Assembly: GCA_018262285.1 (NCBI GenBank)
Contig: JAGTRX010000005.1
Span: 1 to 64,000 of the forward strand
Origin: Pseudomonadota bacterium
GTDB lineage: Bacteria; Pseudomonadota; Gammaproteobacteria; Burkholderiales; Rhodocyclaceae
Reading direction: 5' to 3'
DNA: 64,000 bases
In this document: positions 7,790-18,299 of the stretch, one piece after another
Layout: every line of letters begins with the position of its first letter
How positions within the stretch are numbered: position 1 is the stretch's first letter
Notes under the pieces: model-generated
Told to the model about the DNA's origin: nothing
The model's input: only the letters and a program-made list of their open reading frames with translations
Databases searched by the model: none
Program-made: the position numbers and the translations under genes

Positions 7790-8266
7790 TCAACCTAGCC
7801 GCAAGCCGGCAAAAACTTCGCGCAGCAAGGCTTTCTCGCTGGCAATGATGCGATCACGTTTGCCGTAGGGATAATTGATCACCGCCGCCGCTGCAATATC
7901 CAGGCAACTGTCAAACAACTCCCGTTTGCGCCGCTCTACCCCCTGGCGATCAGAACCAGCATCCAGAAGGCGCAGACTCAATTGCCGAAGTTCACGCATT
8001 TTTTGCGGATCAGGCGGATTATTGAGAAAACGGTCGAGAAACGCTTCGGCCTCGCTGACCGTGACAATTTCTTCGCCATCAGCGCTGGTGTGAAGCTCGG
8101 CCAGGTGGCGTGTGACCTGATCGTACAGAATACTGACTTCCGCTGGCTGAATGACGCCATCCGCCCACATCAGTTCGATGAGCGGAATCAGAGGCAGCAG
8201 GTAGAGCTCTCGCGCTTGCAGTCCGTGCTCATCAAGCAATTCTTGAATATTCTCGTTCCAGGGCAT
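7790..8266 (-). CDS. TerB-like domain protein
   Basis: 158 aa, helical, no signal peptide. LMWADGVIQPAEVSILYDQV near residue 32 has the ADGxxxxxE pattern of TerB/TerB-like domains, whose molecular role is unclear (found in tellurite resistance and membrane-associated complexes). The C-terminal part repeats an acidic/helical pattern (RIIASEKALLREVF). It converges tail to tail with the transporter (1-bp gap) and lies 44 bp downstream of murA on the same strand, so it may be read through from murA. No other ter gene is near. Confidence 0.6.
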   Translation of the reverse strand: MPWNENIQELLDEHGLQARELYLLPLIPLIELMWADGVIQPAEVSILYDQVTRHLAELHTSADGEEIVTVSEAEAFLDRFLNNPPDPQKMRELRQLSLRLLDAGSDRQGVERRKRELFDSCLDIAAAAVINYPYGKRDRIIASEKALLREVFAGLRLG

Positions 8267-8310
8267 TTGCAGTAAACCTCAATCAGTTCGATAAAGAATG
8301 GCGAACCTGG

Positions 8311-9681
<1,371 letters not shown>

Positions 9682-10434
9682 TCAAGTCCGCAATTTCCAC
9701 CCGCGCTTAAGCAGCATCAGCGACCACAAAGAAAGCGCGACGAAAATGGCAAAGACCACGGCGAAGCCGCGTTCTGGCGACACATCGGAAACGCCAAAAA
9801 AACCATAGCGGAAGCCGTCAATCAAATAGAAGACGGGATTGTAATGCGAGACCTTCTGCCAGAAGGGCGGAAGCGAATGGATCGAGTAAAAAACGCCTGA
9901 AAGCATGGTCAAGGGCATGATGAGGAAATTCTGAAATGCCGCCAGTTGATCGAATTTATCCGCCCAGATGCCGCCAATCACCCCTAGTGCGCCAAACAAC
10001 CCTCCCCCCACCAGAGCAAAGGCCAGCACCCAAAAGGGCGCTTCGAGACGCAATGGTGTGAACCATAACGTTGCCAGCAAAACCCCGATACCCACAATCA
10101 AGCCGCGCAATATCGAAGCCAGCACATGTGCTGCAAAAAAGGTACCGTAGGAAATGGGGGGCAGCAGAACAAAGACGATGGAGCCGGTCACCTTGCCGAC
10201 AATCAGACTGGAAGAGGAATTGGCAAAGGCATTCTGCAAGACCTGCATCATCACCAGCCCCGGAACAAGGAATGCGGCATAGCGCACACCGTGCACCAAC
10301 ATTTGCTTATCGAGTACCTGCGCGAAAATCATCAGGTAAAGCAAGGCCGTCATGATGGGTGCCACGATGGTCTGGAAGGCCACCCGCCAGAAGCGCAAGC
10401 ACTCTTTGTAAAGAAGAGTCAAAAATCCCGTCAT
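9682..10434 (-). CDS. ABC-2 type transporter permease (YadH-like)
   Basis: 250 aa with about six hydrophobic segments and the ABC-2 pattern (FLVPGLVMMQVLQNAFANSS; a late GVFYSIHSLPPFWQKVSHYNP loop). It forms the membrane part of an exporter with the ATPase encoded just upstream; the genes overlap by four bases (10431-10434). In many Betaproteobacteria this pair sits between the mla operon and murA. The substrate is unknown; a role in envelope lipid or polysaccharide export is only inferred from context. Confidence 0.9.
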   Translation of the reverse strand: MTGFLTLLYKECLRFWRVAFQTIVAPIMTALLYLMIFAQVLDKQMLVHGVRYAAFLVPGLVMMQVLQNAFANSSSSLIVGKVTGSIVFVLLPPISYGTFFAAHVLASILRGLIVGIGVLLATLWFTPLRLEAPFWVLAFALVGGGLFGALGVIGGIWADKFDQLAAFQNFLIMPLTMLSGVFYSIHSLPPFWQKVSHYNPVFYLIDGFRYGFFGVSDVSPERGFAVVFAIFVALSLWSLMLLKRGWKLRT

Positions 10435-11330
10435 TGCTGCATCACCCGCACAAAAACCTCTTCCAGATCAGGCGGAGAAAGACGCATGTCGGTCACGGAC
10501 AAGCCAGCCTGTCGCAACTGCACCAAGACGTTTTCAATCAGCGCAAAATCATCGAGACGCAGGAGATGCATGCCATTCCTCTCGCCCGTCACCAGTGCCT
10601 GCAATTCTGCCGGCAGACTCGCCTCCGACGGCAAGCGTACCGCAAGGGTATGACCGGAAAAGCGGTTGAGTAAATTCTGCGTCGAATCAAGGGCAACCAG
10701 ACGACCTTCCTTGAGCAGCGCCAAGCGCCCACACAAGGCCTCGGCTTCTTCCAGGTAATGCGTGGTCAGGATGATGGTATGGCCTTCGCGGTTAAGGCGC
10801 CGCACGAATTGCCACAAACCCTGGCGCAATTCGACATCGACCCCTGCCGTCGGTTCATCAAGAACGATGACCGGCGGCTTATGTACCAGCGCTTGCGCCA
10901 CCAGCACCCGCCGCTTCATGCCACCGGAAAGTTGCCGCATATTGGCATTAGCCTTGGCAGTCAGGTCGAGTTGATCAAGAATCTCGTCAATCCAGTCATC
11001 GTTATGGCGCACGCCGTAATAACCGGACTGGATGCGCAGGGTCTCGCGCACGGTAAAAAAGGGATCGAACACCAGTTCCTGCGGCACCACACCCAACAGA
11101 CGACGCGCCTGCCGGTAATCGGTCTGCACATCATGGCCAAGCACGGCAAGGCTGCCGGAAGTCGGCTTCGCCAGACCGGCCAGACAGGAAATCAGGGTCG
11201 TCTTGCCGGCGCCATTAGGACCGAGCAAGCCAAAAAATTCGCCCGCTTCAATGTCGAGCGAAACTCCAGCCAGAGCTTCAACAGAGCCATAGCGCTTGAC
11301 CAGCCCAGAAATGGAAACGGCAACTGCCAT
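10431..11330 (-). CDS. ABC transporter ATP-binding protein (YadG-like)
   Basis: 299 aa. Walker A GPNGAGKTTLI near residue 37, signature LSGGMKRRVLVAQAL, Walker B VIVLDEPTAGVD and switch His in LTTHYLEEAE are all intact. The C-terminal 80 residues form the small extra domain common in CcmA-type exporter ATPases. It partners with the permease at 9682-10434. A dispersed repeat separates it from mlaB, so it may have its own promoter. Confidence 0.93.
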   Translation of the reverse strand: MAVAVSISGLVKRYGSVEALAGVSLDIEAGEFFGLLGPNGAGKTTLISCLAGLAKPTSGSLAVLGHDVQTDYRQARRLLGVVPQELVFDPFFTVRETLRIQSGYYGVRHNDDWIDEILDQLDLTAKANANMRQLSGGMKRRVLVAQALVHKPPVIVLDEPTAGVDVELRQGLWQFVRRLNREGHTIILTTHYLEEAEALCGRLALLKEGRLVALDSTQNLLNRFSGHTLAVRLPSEASLPAELQALVTGERNGMHLLRLDDFALIENVLVQLRQAGLSVTDMRLSPPDLEEVFVRVMQQ

Positions 11331-11349
11331 ATTGAAAATCTGAAATATC

Positions 11350-11467
11350 TTTCACCGCAAAGACGCAAAGAACGCCAAGGGTCGCAAAGGAAAAAACAAC
11401 GGCAAAACCAGGAACAGGGCATTAACGATTTCTTTGCGAACTTAGTGCCTTCGCGCCCTTACGGTAA
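11350..11467. repeat. dispersed inverted-repeat element, family 1 variant
   Basis: tttcaccgcaaagacgcaaag at the left end faces ccttcgcgcccttacggtaa at the right. It lies in the mlaB to ABC-ATPase gap. Similar ends occur near 60039 and 60750. Confidence 0.6.
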
Positions 11468-11476
11468 TTGTCGCGC

Positions 11477-11755
11477 TCAAACCGGCAACAGCTTATCGAT
11501 CCCGTAAAGCACAGCCAGCGCCTTTACACCGGCTGGCAGATTGATGAACCTCAGTTGCCGGCCGGCGGATTCGGCAGCGCGCAGCCAACCCAGCATGACC
11601 GCCAACGCGGAAGAATCCGCGTTCTCTACCGCCGCCAAATCGATCGTCTCGAAATTTTCAGAAAATACAGCGTTACCAGCGGTAAGCAAGGCGGCAGCAT
11701 TTGGCACCAGCATCGGCACCGTCACACGCAAACCCGCTTCTGTTCGCTCGATCAT
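11477..11755 (-). CDS. mlaB: STAS-domain protein of the Mla system
   Basis: 92 aa, a single STAS fold (ENADSSALAVMLGWLRAAES holds the usual DSSAL switch region). MlaB binds the MlaF ATPase and stabilises the MlaFEDB complex that moves phospholipids between outer and inner membrane. The gene overlaps mlaC by four bases and closes the mla operon. Confidence 0.85.
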   Translation of the reverse strand: MIERTEAGLRVTVPMLVPNAAALLTAGNAVFSENFETIDLAAVENADSSALAVMLGWLRAAESAGRQLRFINLPAGVKALAVLYGIDKLLPV

Positions 11756-12360
11756 TTTTTGCCGGCTTCGAGCGACTTGTTCTTGTTGGCAATCGCCTTG
11801 ATCAGGCCGTCAATGCCATTGGCGCGCACTTCCTGGCCGAATTGATCGCGGTAGTTGGTCACCAGACTGATACCGCCAACCACTACGTCATAGACTTTCC
11901 AGCCCTTGTCGAGTTTTTCCATGCTGTAATCGAGCTGAATCGGCTGGCCACCCGGCTGCAGGACTTCGGTCTGCACGGTAACCTCAGTCGCACCGGGGTT
12001 CATCTTGAAATTTTTGTAGCGCACCGTCTGGTTCTTGTAGCCGGTCAGGGCATTGGAATAGGTGCGCACCAACAAGGTTTTGAATTCCGCTGTCAGCCTC
12101 TGCTGTTGCTCCGGTGTAGCCTTGCGCCAGTCCTTGCCGACAGCCAGCGCCGTCATGTGCTGGAAATTGAAGTGTGGCAGCACTTTTTGGTCGATCAGTT
12201 CGATAGCACGTTTGGTATCACCATTGATCAAATTCTTGTCGGTGCGGACAATAAGCAACACTTCATCGGTGATGCGTTTGACCATGGCATCCGGCGTTTC
12301 CTGCGCCCAGACCGAAAACGCTAACAAAGCAGAAAGCGCAAAAAAAACGAAACGTTTCAT
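11752..12360 (-). CDS. mlaC: periplasmic phospholipid-binding protein MlaC
   Basis: 202 aa with a clear signal peptide (MKRFVFFALSALLAFSVWAQ). The mature part follows the MlaC/Ttg2D pattern (RTYSNALTGYKNQTVRY; GWKVYDVVVGGISLVTNYRDQF). It shuttles phospholipid across the periplasm between MlaA and MlaD. It lies 18 bp after mlaA and overlaps mlaB. Confidence 0.93.
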   Translation of the reverse strand: MKRFVFFALSALLAFSVWAQETPDAMVKRITDEVLLIVRTDKNLINGDTKRAIELIDQKVLPHFNFQHMTALAVGKDWRKATPEQQQRLTAEFKTLLVRTYSNALTGYKNQTVRYKNFKMNPGATEVTVQTEVLQPGGQPIQLDYSMEKLDKGWKVYDVVVGGISLVTNYRDQFGQEVRANGIDGLIKAIANKNKSLEAGKK

Positions 12361-12378
12361 CTTGATGTCCCTAAAAAA

Positions 12379-13098
12379 TCAATCTTCCAGCTTGGGCGGA
12401 TTGCCGTCGAAAATCAGGTTGCGGCGACGCTGCAAATAGGCATCCCGCACATAGGAATATTTGTCGAGAGCAGCTTCTTCCACCACTTTGTCGGAGGGCA
12501 GCAGACTCGCCCGCACATCGACAAAACGCAGAACCGTGGCGCTATTGCGTACCCGAATGTTGTCGATATGGGAGACCGGATCAACCGCGCTATCGACCAG
12601 CAAGCCAAAACTGTCACGAACTGTGCGCGGCCCGAAAATGGGTAGCACAAGATAGCCGCCATCGCCAGCGCCCCAGCGCGCGAAAGTCTGGCCAAAGTCC
12701 TCATTGTGCTTCTCCAGACCCATCTCGCTGGCGACATCGAACAGGCCGAAAATTCCAATGGTCGAGTTGATGAGCAGACGGCCTATATCGGAAGCGCCAC
12801 TACCCGGCTTGCCCTGCAAGCCATTATTGACCCCGATGAAAAGATCGCTGACATTGCCAAAAAAATTGCCGACACTCGCCTTCACCGGCAAGGGTGCAAC
12901 AGCGTCATAGCCTTTGGCCAGGGGCTTGACGATGACAGTGTCGATACCCTCATTGACCCCGAACATGGCACGATTGAAGCCCTCATAGGGGTCTGCCGGA
13001 TTATCACCAGCCGCAGCGACACCGGAAACAAGCAGCATCACAGCTGCGAGAAACCCCGTCAAACGTCCGCCAAAGATCTTCGATATTGTCTTCATCAT
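12379..13098 (-). CDS. mlaA: MlaA/VacJ outer-membrane lipid-asymmetry protein
   Basis: 239 aa. DPYEGFNRAMFGVNEGID and VLPIFGPRTVRDSFGLLVD are the family hallmarks. MlaA pulls misplaced phospholipid from the outer leaflet of the outer membrane. The N-terminus is a signal peptide, LLVSGVAAAGDNPADP, but has no lipobox Cys, whereas E. coli MlaA is a lipoprotein; here it may be released by signal peptidase I or held by its membrane helices. The start overlaps the mlaD stop by four bases. Confidence 0.93.
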   Translation of the reverse strand: MMKTISKIFGGRLTGFLAAVMLLVSGVAAAGDNPADPYEGFNRAMFGVNEGIDTVIVKPLAKGYDAVAPLPVKASVGNFFGNVSDLFIGVNNGLQGKPGSGASDIGRLLINSTIGIFGLFDVASEMGLEKHNEDFGQTFARWGAGDGGYLVLPIFGPRTVRDSFGLLVDSAVDPVSHIDNIRVRNSATVLRFVDVRASLLPSDKVVEEAALDKYSYVRDAYLQRRRNLIFDGNPPKLED

Positions 13099-13568
13099 TT
13101 TTTCTCTTGTCCTTCTGCCGCTTTGCCAAACAGGAACTGACCAATCATTTTTTCCAACACCACTGCCGATTGCGTCTTGAAGAACGCATCGCCAGACTTG
13201 AGCATTTTCTCGTCGCCACCGACATCCAGACCAATATACTGCTCGCCGAGCAAACCCGAAGTGTAGATAGCAGCGATGGTGTCCTTGGGGAAACTGTAAC
13301 GGCCATCCACCGTAAGGGTCACCACAGCTTCGTAGGTCTTGGGATCAAAATGGATATCCGCCACCCGCCCGACCACCACACCAGAACTTTTGACTGCTCC
13401 GCGCACCTTCAAGCCACCGATGTTATCAAACTTGGCCTTGAGCGTATAAGGATCGACGAAGTTATTGCCGGAAAGATTCCCGACTTTCAGCGCCAAAAAA
13501 ACAAGTGCGGCAAAACCAATTGCCACGAAAAATCCGACCCAAAGGTCAAGTGTAGTGCGCTTCATCAT
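13095..13568 (-). CDS. mlaD: MlaD, inner-membrane MCE-domain substrate-binding subunit
   Basis: 157 aa. One N-terminal transmembrane helix (LWVGFFVAIGFAALVFLALKV) is followed by a single MCE domain (FDNIGGLKVRGAVKSSGVVVGRV). MlaD forms a hexameric ring on MlaE and receives lipid from MlaC. It overlaps mlaE and mlaA by four bases on each side. Confidence 0.95.
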   Translation of the reverse strand: MMKRTTLDLWVGFFVAIGFAALVFLALKVGNLSGNNFVDPYTLKAKFDNIGGLKVRGAVKSSGVVVGRVADIHFDPKTYEAVVTLTVDGRYSFPKDTIAAIYTSGLLGEQYIGLDVGGDEKMLKSGDAFFKTQSAVVLEKMIGQFLFGKAAEGQEKK

Positions 13569-14359
13569 TGTCCCCGAAACATGAGTGCTGTCAGGATAAA
13601 GTCGGCAAAAAGTATGGCCAGAGCCGAAGTTACGACAGTACGGGTGGTGGCGCTGGAAACGCCCTCCGCTGTTGGCTCCGAATCATAGCCTTCAAAAACG
13701 GCGATCATCGACACCAGAACGCCGAACACAAAGCTCTTGATGACGCCATTGATGATATCGAGACGAAAATCCACCGCCGCCTGCATCTGCGACCAGAAGG
13801 AGCCATCGTCGACACCGATCATGACAACGCCGACCAGCCAACCGCCAAATACGCCCATGGCGGAGAAAAGCGCCGCCAGCAAGGGCATCGAAATCACGCC
13901 GCCCCAAAAGCGCGGCGCCACGACACGAGCAATCGGATTGACCGCCATCATTTCCATCGCCGACAACTGTTCAGTGGCTTTCATCAGGCCGATTTCCGCC
14001 GTAATGGCCGAACCGGCACGGCTGGCAAAGAGCAGCCCCGCCACGACCGGCCCCAGTTCCCGCACCAGCGAGAGCGATACCAGCACCCCCAGCGCTTCGG
14101 AAGAACCGTAGCGCTGCAGGGTTTCATAGCCTTGCAGTCCCAGCACCATGCCGACAAACAAGCCGGAAACCAGAATAATGATGAGCGAGAGCACACCGGA
14201 AAAATAAATTTCGCGGATGGTCAGATGGAAACGCCGAAAAGCCGTACCAGAGAGCCAGAAAACGGAAAGGAAGAAGCGCACCGCCCGGCCAAGACGGCAA
14301 ATGGCTGCAGTCACCTGGTGACCAATAGCACGGAAGAAGGCAAGAATTGTTTCAAACAT
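13565..14359 (-). CDS. mlaE: MlaE permease of the phospholipid ABC transporter
   Basis: 264 aa with about five hydrophobic segments and the MlaE/YrbE motifs (GLQGYETLQRYGSSEALGVL; RELGPVVAGLLFASRAGSAI; ATEQLSAMEMMAVNPI). It is the membrane channel of MlaFEDB. It overlaps mlaF by eight bases and mlaD by four. Confidence 0.95.
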   Translation of the reverse strand: MFETILAFFRAIGHQVTAAICRLGRAVRFFLSVFWLSGTAFRRFHLTIREIYFSGVLSLIIILVSGLFVGMVLGLQGYETLQRYGSSEALGVLVSLSLVRELGPVVAGLLFASRAGSAITAEIGLMKATEQLSAMEMMAVNPIARVVAPRFWGGVISMPLLAALFSAMGVFGGWLVGVVMIGVDDGSFWSQMQAAVDFRLDIINGVIKSFVFGVLVSMIAVFEGYDSEPTAEGVSSATTRTVVTSALAILFADFILTALMFRGQ

Positions 14360-15167
14360 GATCGTTCAACAACTCCTGACGATAATCCATGGCCGGATAA
14401 TGGAAGGGAACCGGCCCGTCGACTTCGGCATTGACGAATTGTTTGACGAAGGGCGCATCGGACGCGCGAATTTCATCTGCCGTACCCTCGGCAACGATAA
14501 CGCCTTGCGAAACAAAATAAACGTAATCGACAATTTTCAGGCATTCATAGACATCATGGGTGACGATGATCGAGGTCGCTCCCAGGGCATCATTGAGGTG
14601 ACGAATCAATTGTCCAACCACACCTAGGGAAATGGGATCAAGGCCGGCAAAAGGCTCGTCGTACATGATGAGCATGGGGTCGAGAGCGATGGTGCGTGCC
14701 AGTGCAACACGTCGTGCCATTCCGCCGGACAGCTCACTTGGCATCAGGTAAGCGGCACCGCGCAAACCCACGGCGTTGAGCTTCATGAGCACCAGATCAC
14801 GGATAATCTCCGGCGGCAAATCGGTGTGCTCACGCATTGGGAAGGCAACGTTATCAAATACCGACATGTCGGTAAACAAGGCGCCAAACTGGAAGAGCAT
14901 ACCCATGCGACGGCGCATGGCATAAAGAGCATCGACATCAAGGTTGGGAACATCGTATTCACCAACCCGCAACTTGCCACTGCTCGGGCGCAACTGCCCG
15001 CCAATCAGGCGCAACAGCGTTGTCTTGCCGCACCCCGAACCACCCATGACCGCAACCACCCGCCCCTTCGGGATGCGCATGTTGATGCCTTGCAAAACAG
15101 GGCGCTCATCGTAGGTGAACTGCAGGTTCTCGATCTGGAGAAGAATTTCTTCGGACACGGTTTTCAA
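14352..15167 (-). CDS. mlaF: MlaF ATPase of the phospholipid ABC transporter
   Basis: About 271 aa. Walker A GGSGCGKTTLLRLIGG, signature LSGGMARRVALARTI, Walker B LIMYDEPFAGLDP and the switch His in VTHDVYE are present. It powers phospholipid movement through MlaE. First gene of the operon. The furthest start is TTG at 15167; a GTG three codons later (15158) is also possible, and neither has a strong Shine-Dalgarno. Confidence 0.95.
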   Translation of the reverse strand: MKTVSEEILLQIENLQFTYDERPVLQGINMRIPKGRVVAVMGGSGCGKTTLLRLIGGQLRPSSGKLRVGEYDVPNLDVDALYAMRRRMGMLFQFGALFTDMSVFDNVAFPMREHTDLPPEIIRDLVLMKLNAVGLRGAAYLMPSELSGGMARRVALARTIALDPMLIMYDEPFAGLDPISLGVVGQLIRHLNDALGATSIIVTHDVYECLKIVDYVYFVSQGVIVAEGTADEIRASDAPFVKQFVNAEVDGPVPFHYPAMDYRQELLNDHV

Positions 15168-15381
15168 CTTTTCAATAAGCCTTGAATTTTAACAGACAGC
15201 CAAGCTTACGCTAACGCCACGGCATCGAAAAAAACGTATTTCTGCGCCGAATGCGACACGATTTCAAGCCGTCAAACCCATCCTCCGCCGCAGGGGATGC
15301 ATTGAATTTTGGAATTACTTCTGGCTCATGGCAAAATTGCGGTTTTTCTTCCTCGGTAAGACATTTTTTAAGGGTAAAACC

Positions 15382-18177
15382 ATGAGTGAGCGCAAGTACG
15401 TTTTTGATTTCGAAGAGGGCGACGGCAAAAACAAGATGCTGCTGGGAGGCAAGGGCGCCAACCTTTGTGAAATGACCCAGATTGGTCTCAATGTGCCACC
15501 GGGCTTCACTGTCAGCACCGAGGCTTGCAATGCCTACCTCGAAGTTCACCAGTTGCCGGCTGGCCTGATGGACGAAATCAAGGCACACATGACGGCGCTG
15601 GAGAAGAAGACCAAGAAAGGTTTCGGCAGCGACGATAATCCGCTACTGGTTTCAGTGCGTTCCGGCTCTTCGATGTCGATGCCAGGCATGATGGATACCA
15701 TCCTCAACCTCGGCCTCAATGATCAGTCCTTGAAAGGGTTGATCAAGCAAACCAAGGACGAACGCTTCGTTTACGACACCTACCGTCGCTTTATCCACCT
15801 TTTTGGCAAGATTGCGCTCGGTATCGCCGACGAAATGTTCGATAGCCAACTGCATGCCATCAAAAACAAATACGGTGCCAAAGATGACGTTGATCTGAAG
15901 GCGGATCAGCTCAAAGAAGTCGCGAGAGAATTTCTCGCTGTTGTCCAGCGCCACACCGGCAAGCCTTTCCCGCAAGACCCTTACGAACAGCTCGAAGTCG
16001 CCGTTGCTGCCGTTTTCCGTTCCTGGATGGGCAAGCGCGCCGTCGATTATCGCAAACAGTTCAGGATCACCAAGGATCAGGCCAACGGTACGGCAGTCAG
16101 CGTGTGCACCATGGTTTTTGGCAATATGGGCAACGATTCCGGCACTGGCGTTGGCTTCACCCGCAACCCCGGCACCGGCGAAAACGCCATTTATGGCGAA
16201 TATCTGGTCAATGCGCAGGGCGAGGATGTCGTCGCCGGCATCCGCACTCCCAAGCCCATCGCCGAGATGGAAAAGGAAATGCCGGAAATTTACCGGCAAC
16301 TCATGGAACTGCACAATCGCCTCGAATCGCACTACCACGAGGTGCAGGATTTTGAATTCACCATTGAAAAGGGCGTTCTCTACTGCCTGCAAACCCGCAA
16401 TGGCAAAATGAACGCTCGTGGCATGGTGCGCACCTCTGTCGATCTTTTCAACGAAGGCCTTATTTCCAAGGAACAGGCGCTGCTGCGCATCGACCCGGCC
16501 GTGCTCGAACAACTGCTGGTGCCGCAACTTTCACCCAGCTTCAAGGGCAAGTCGCTGGCGCAAGGTCTGGCAGCATCGCCCGGTGCGGCTTCCGGCAAGA
16601 TTGTCTTTGATGCCGATACGGCCGAAGAACGCGGTCTGGCCGGCGAAAAAATTATCCTGGTGCGCGAGGAAACCAAGCCGGAAGACATTCACGGCTTCTT
16701 CAAGGCGCAGGGCATCCTGACCAGCCGTGGCGGCAAAACCTCGCACGCTGCCGTTGTTGCCCGTGGCATGGGCAAACCTTGTGTTTCCGGCTGTGAGCAG
16801 ATTGTTATCGACGTCAACGTCCGCCGCGCCATTATCGGCACCACCACGCTGCACGAAGGCGATGTCATCACCATCGACGGCAGCACTGGTCACGTTTATG
16901 CCGGCGAAGTTCCGACTGTTGAAGCCGAAGTCAGCGAAGACATGATTACCGTGCTGGCCTGGGCCGATCAGGTTTCCCGACTCAAAGTCCTGGCCAACGC
17001 CGACACCCCGGAAGATGCCGCCAAGGCGCGCGAATTCGGCGCCGTCGGGATTGGCCTGTGCCGTACCGAGCGCATGTTCAACGGCACGGACCGCCTGCCC
17101 ATCGTCCAGGAAATGATCCTGGCCGAGACAACGGAAGAACGCCAGGCTGCGCTGGATCGTCTGCTGCCCATCCAGCGCAGCGATTTCAAGGGCATTTTCA
17201 AAGCTATGAAAGGCCTGCCGGTTACTGTCCGCCTGCTTGACCCGCCCATGCACGAATTCTTGCCGACTGCTTCGCAGCTTGAACTGGAAATCGCTCACCT
17301 GCACCACATGCGCGACACCATCCGGGGTCTGGAAGAATTGCCGGAAACCCTGAAGCTCCTGAATCCCAAGCTCTATCAGCAATATGCCGATGGACTCATC
17401 AAACTGATGGACGGTCTACATACCTTCAAGACCTCGCATCTGGAAGAGGATGCCGTCGCCAAGAAGGAAAAAGTGCTGAAGAAGGTTCGGGCGCTTTCCG
17501 AAGTAAACCCCATGCTCGGCCATCGCGGCGTGCGTCTGGGTATCACCTACCCGGAAATTTACGCCATGCAGATTCAGGCGGTGCTCGAAGCCGCTGCGCT
17601 GTGCGGTAAGGAAGGCGTTGAGGTACACCCGGAAATCATGGTGCCGCAGGTTGCCACTGTTGAGGAATTGAAGCGTATTCACGGCATCGTCCAGCGTCTG
17701 CACAAGCAGGTGGAAAAAACGCACGGCATCAATGTGCGCTTCAAGTTCGGTTCCATGCTCGAAGTCGTCCGAGCCTGCATGCGCGCCGAACGCATGGCGC
17801 AGATCGCCGAATTCTTCTCCTTCGGCACCAACGACCTGACCCAGGCCACCTTCTCGTTCAGCCGTGAAGACGCCGAAAACAAGTTCCTGCCCGCCTACAA
17901 CGAAACCGGCATTCTGCAGGACAATCCGTTCGAGGTGCTGGACGTCAAGGGTGTCGGCCAAGTCATGAAGATCGCCGTCGAAAGCGGCCGCAAGACTAAT
18001 CCTGACCTCAAGATCGGCATCTGCGGCGAGCATGGCGGTCACCCGGCTTCCATCCACTACTGCCACCATATCGGTCTGAACTACGTTTCCTGTTCCGGCC
18101 CGCGCGTGCCCATCGCCCGCCTCGCCGCTGCTCAGGCCAAGTTGAAAGAAGCCAGCTACGTGGTTAATCTCGACTGA
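15382..18177 (+). CDS. ppdK: pyruvate, phosphate dikinase
   Basis: 931 aa from ATG 15382 (MSERKYVFDFEEG), preferred over the in-frame ATG at 15328. PPDK interconverts pyruvate + ATP + Pi and PEP + AMP + PPi. Seen: the ATP-grasp region with LGGKGANLCEM, SVRSGSSMSMPGMMDTILN and VSVCTMVFGNMG; the phosphohistidine domain SRGGKTSHAAVVARGMGKP near residue 455; and the C-terminal PEP/pyruvate barrel with SFGTNDLTQATF and GICGEHGGHP. Stands alone with its own terminator. It probably serves gluconeogenesis or PPi-based energy saving. Confidence 0.97.
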   Translation: MSERKYVFDFEEGDGKNKMLLGGKGANLCEMTQIGLNVPPGFTVSTEACNAYLEVHQLPAGLMDEIKAHMTALEKKTKKGFGSDDNPLLVSVRSGSSMSMPGMMDTILNLGLNDQSLKGLIKQTKDERFVYDTYRRFIHLFGKIALGIADEMFDSQLHAIKNKYGAKDDVDLKADQLKEVAREFLAVVQRHTGKPFPQDPYEQLEVAVAAVFRSWMGKRAVDYRKQFRITKDQANGTAVSVCTMVFGNMGNDSGTGVGFTRNPGTGENAIYGEYLVNAQGEDVVAGIRTPKPIAEMEKEMPEIYRQLMELHNRLESHYHEVQDFEFTIEKGVLYCLQTRNGKMNARGMVRTSVDLFNEGLISKEQALLRIDPAVLEQLLVPQLSPSFKGKSLAQGLAASPGAASGKIVFDADTAEERGLAGEKIILVREETKPEDIHGFFKAQGILTSRGGKTSHAAVVARGMGKPCVSGCEQIVIDVNVRRAIIGTTTLHEGDVITIDGSTGHVYAGEVPTVEAEVSEDMITVLAWADQVSRLKVLANADTPEDAAKAREFGAVGIGLCRTERMFNGTDRLPIVQEMILAETTEERQAALDRLLPIQRSDFKGIFKAMKGLPVTVRLLDPPMHEFLPTASQLELEIAHLHHMRDTIRGLEELPETLKLLNPKLYQQYADGLIKLMDGLHTFKTSHLEEDAVAKKEKVLKKVRALSEVNPMLGHRGVRLGITYPEIYAMQIQAVLEAAALCGKEGVEVHPEIMVPQVATVEELKRIHGIVQRLHKQVEKTHGINVRFKFGSMLEVVRACMRAERMAQIAEFFSFGTNDLTQATFSFSREDAENKFLPAYNETGILQDNPFEVLDVKGVGQVMKIAVESGRKTNPDLKIGICGEHGGHPASIHYCHHIGLNYVSCSGPRVPIARLAAAQAKLKEASYVVNLD

Positions 18178-18194
18178 TCACTTCACACACTTAC

Positions 18195-18226
18195 AAAAAG
18201 CCCGCGTCATGACGCGGGCTTTTTTT
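18195..18226 (+). terminator. rho-independent terminator after ppdK
   Basis: aaaagcccgcgtc, loop atga region, gacgcgggctttttt: a GC-rich stem followed by seven T, 18 bp after the ppdK stop. Confidence 0.93.
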
Positions 18227-18253
18227 CGACGGCCACAGAAACACGAAGATAAA

Positions 18254-18279
18254 AAAACCAGACCCGCAGGTCTGGTTTT
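18254..18279 (-). terminator. terminator of the SDR/thiolase operon
   Basis: aaaaccagacc - cgca - ggtctggtttt is a perfect stem flanked by A and T runs, so it can work both ways. It lies 20 bp after the end of the minus-strand SDR gene. Confidence 0.85.
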
Positions 18280-18299
18280 GTATCCTGAAATCAGGAGTA

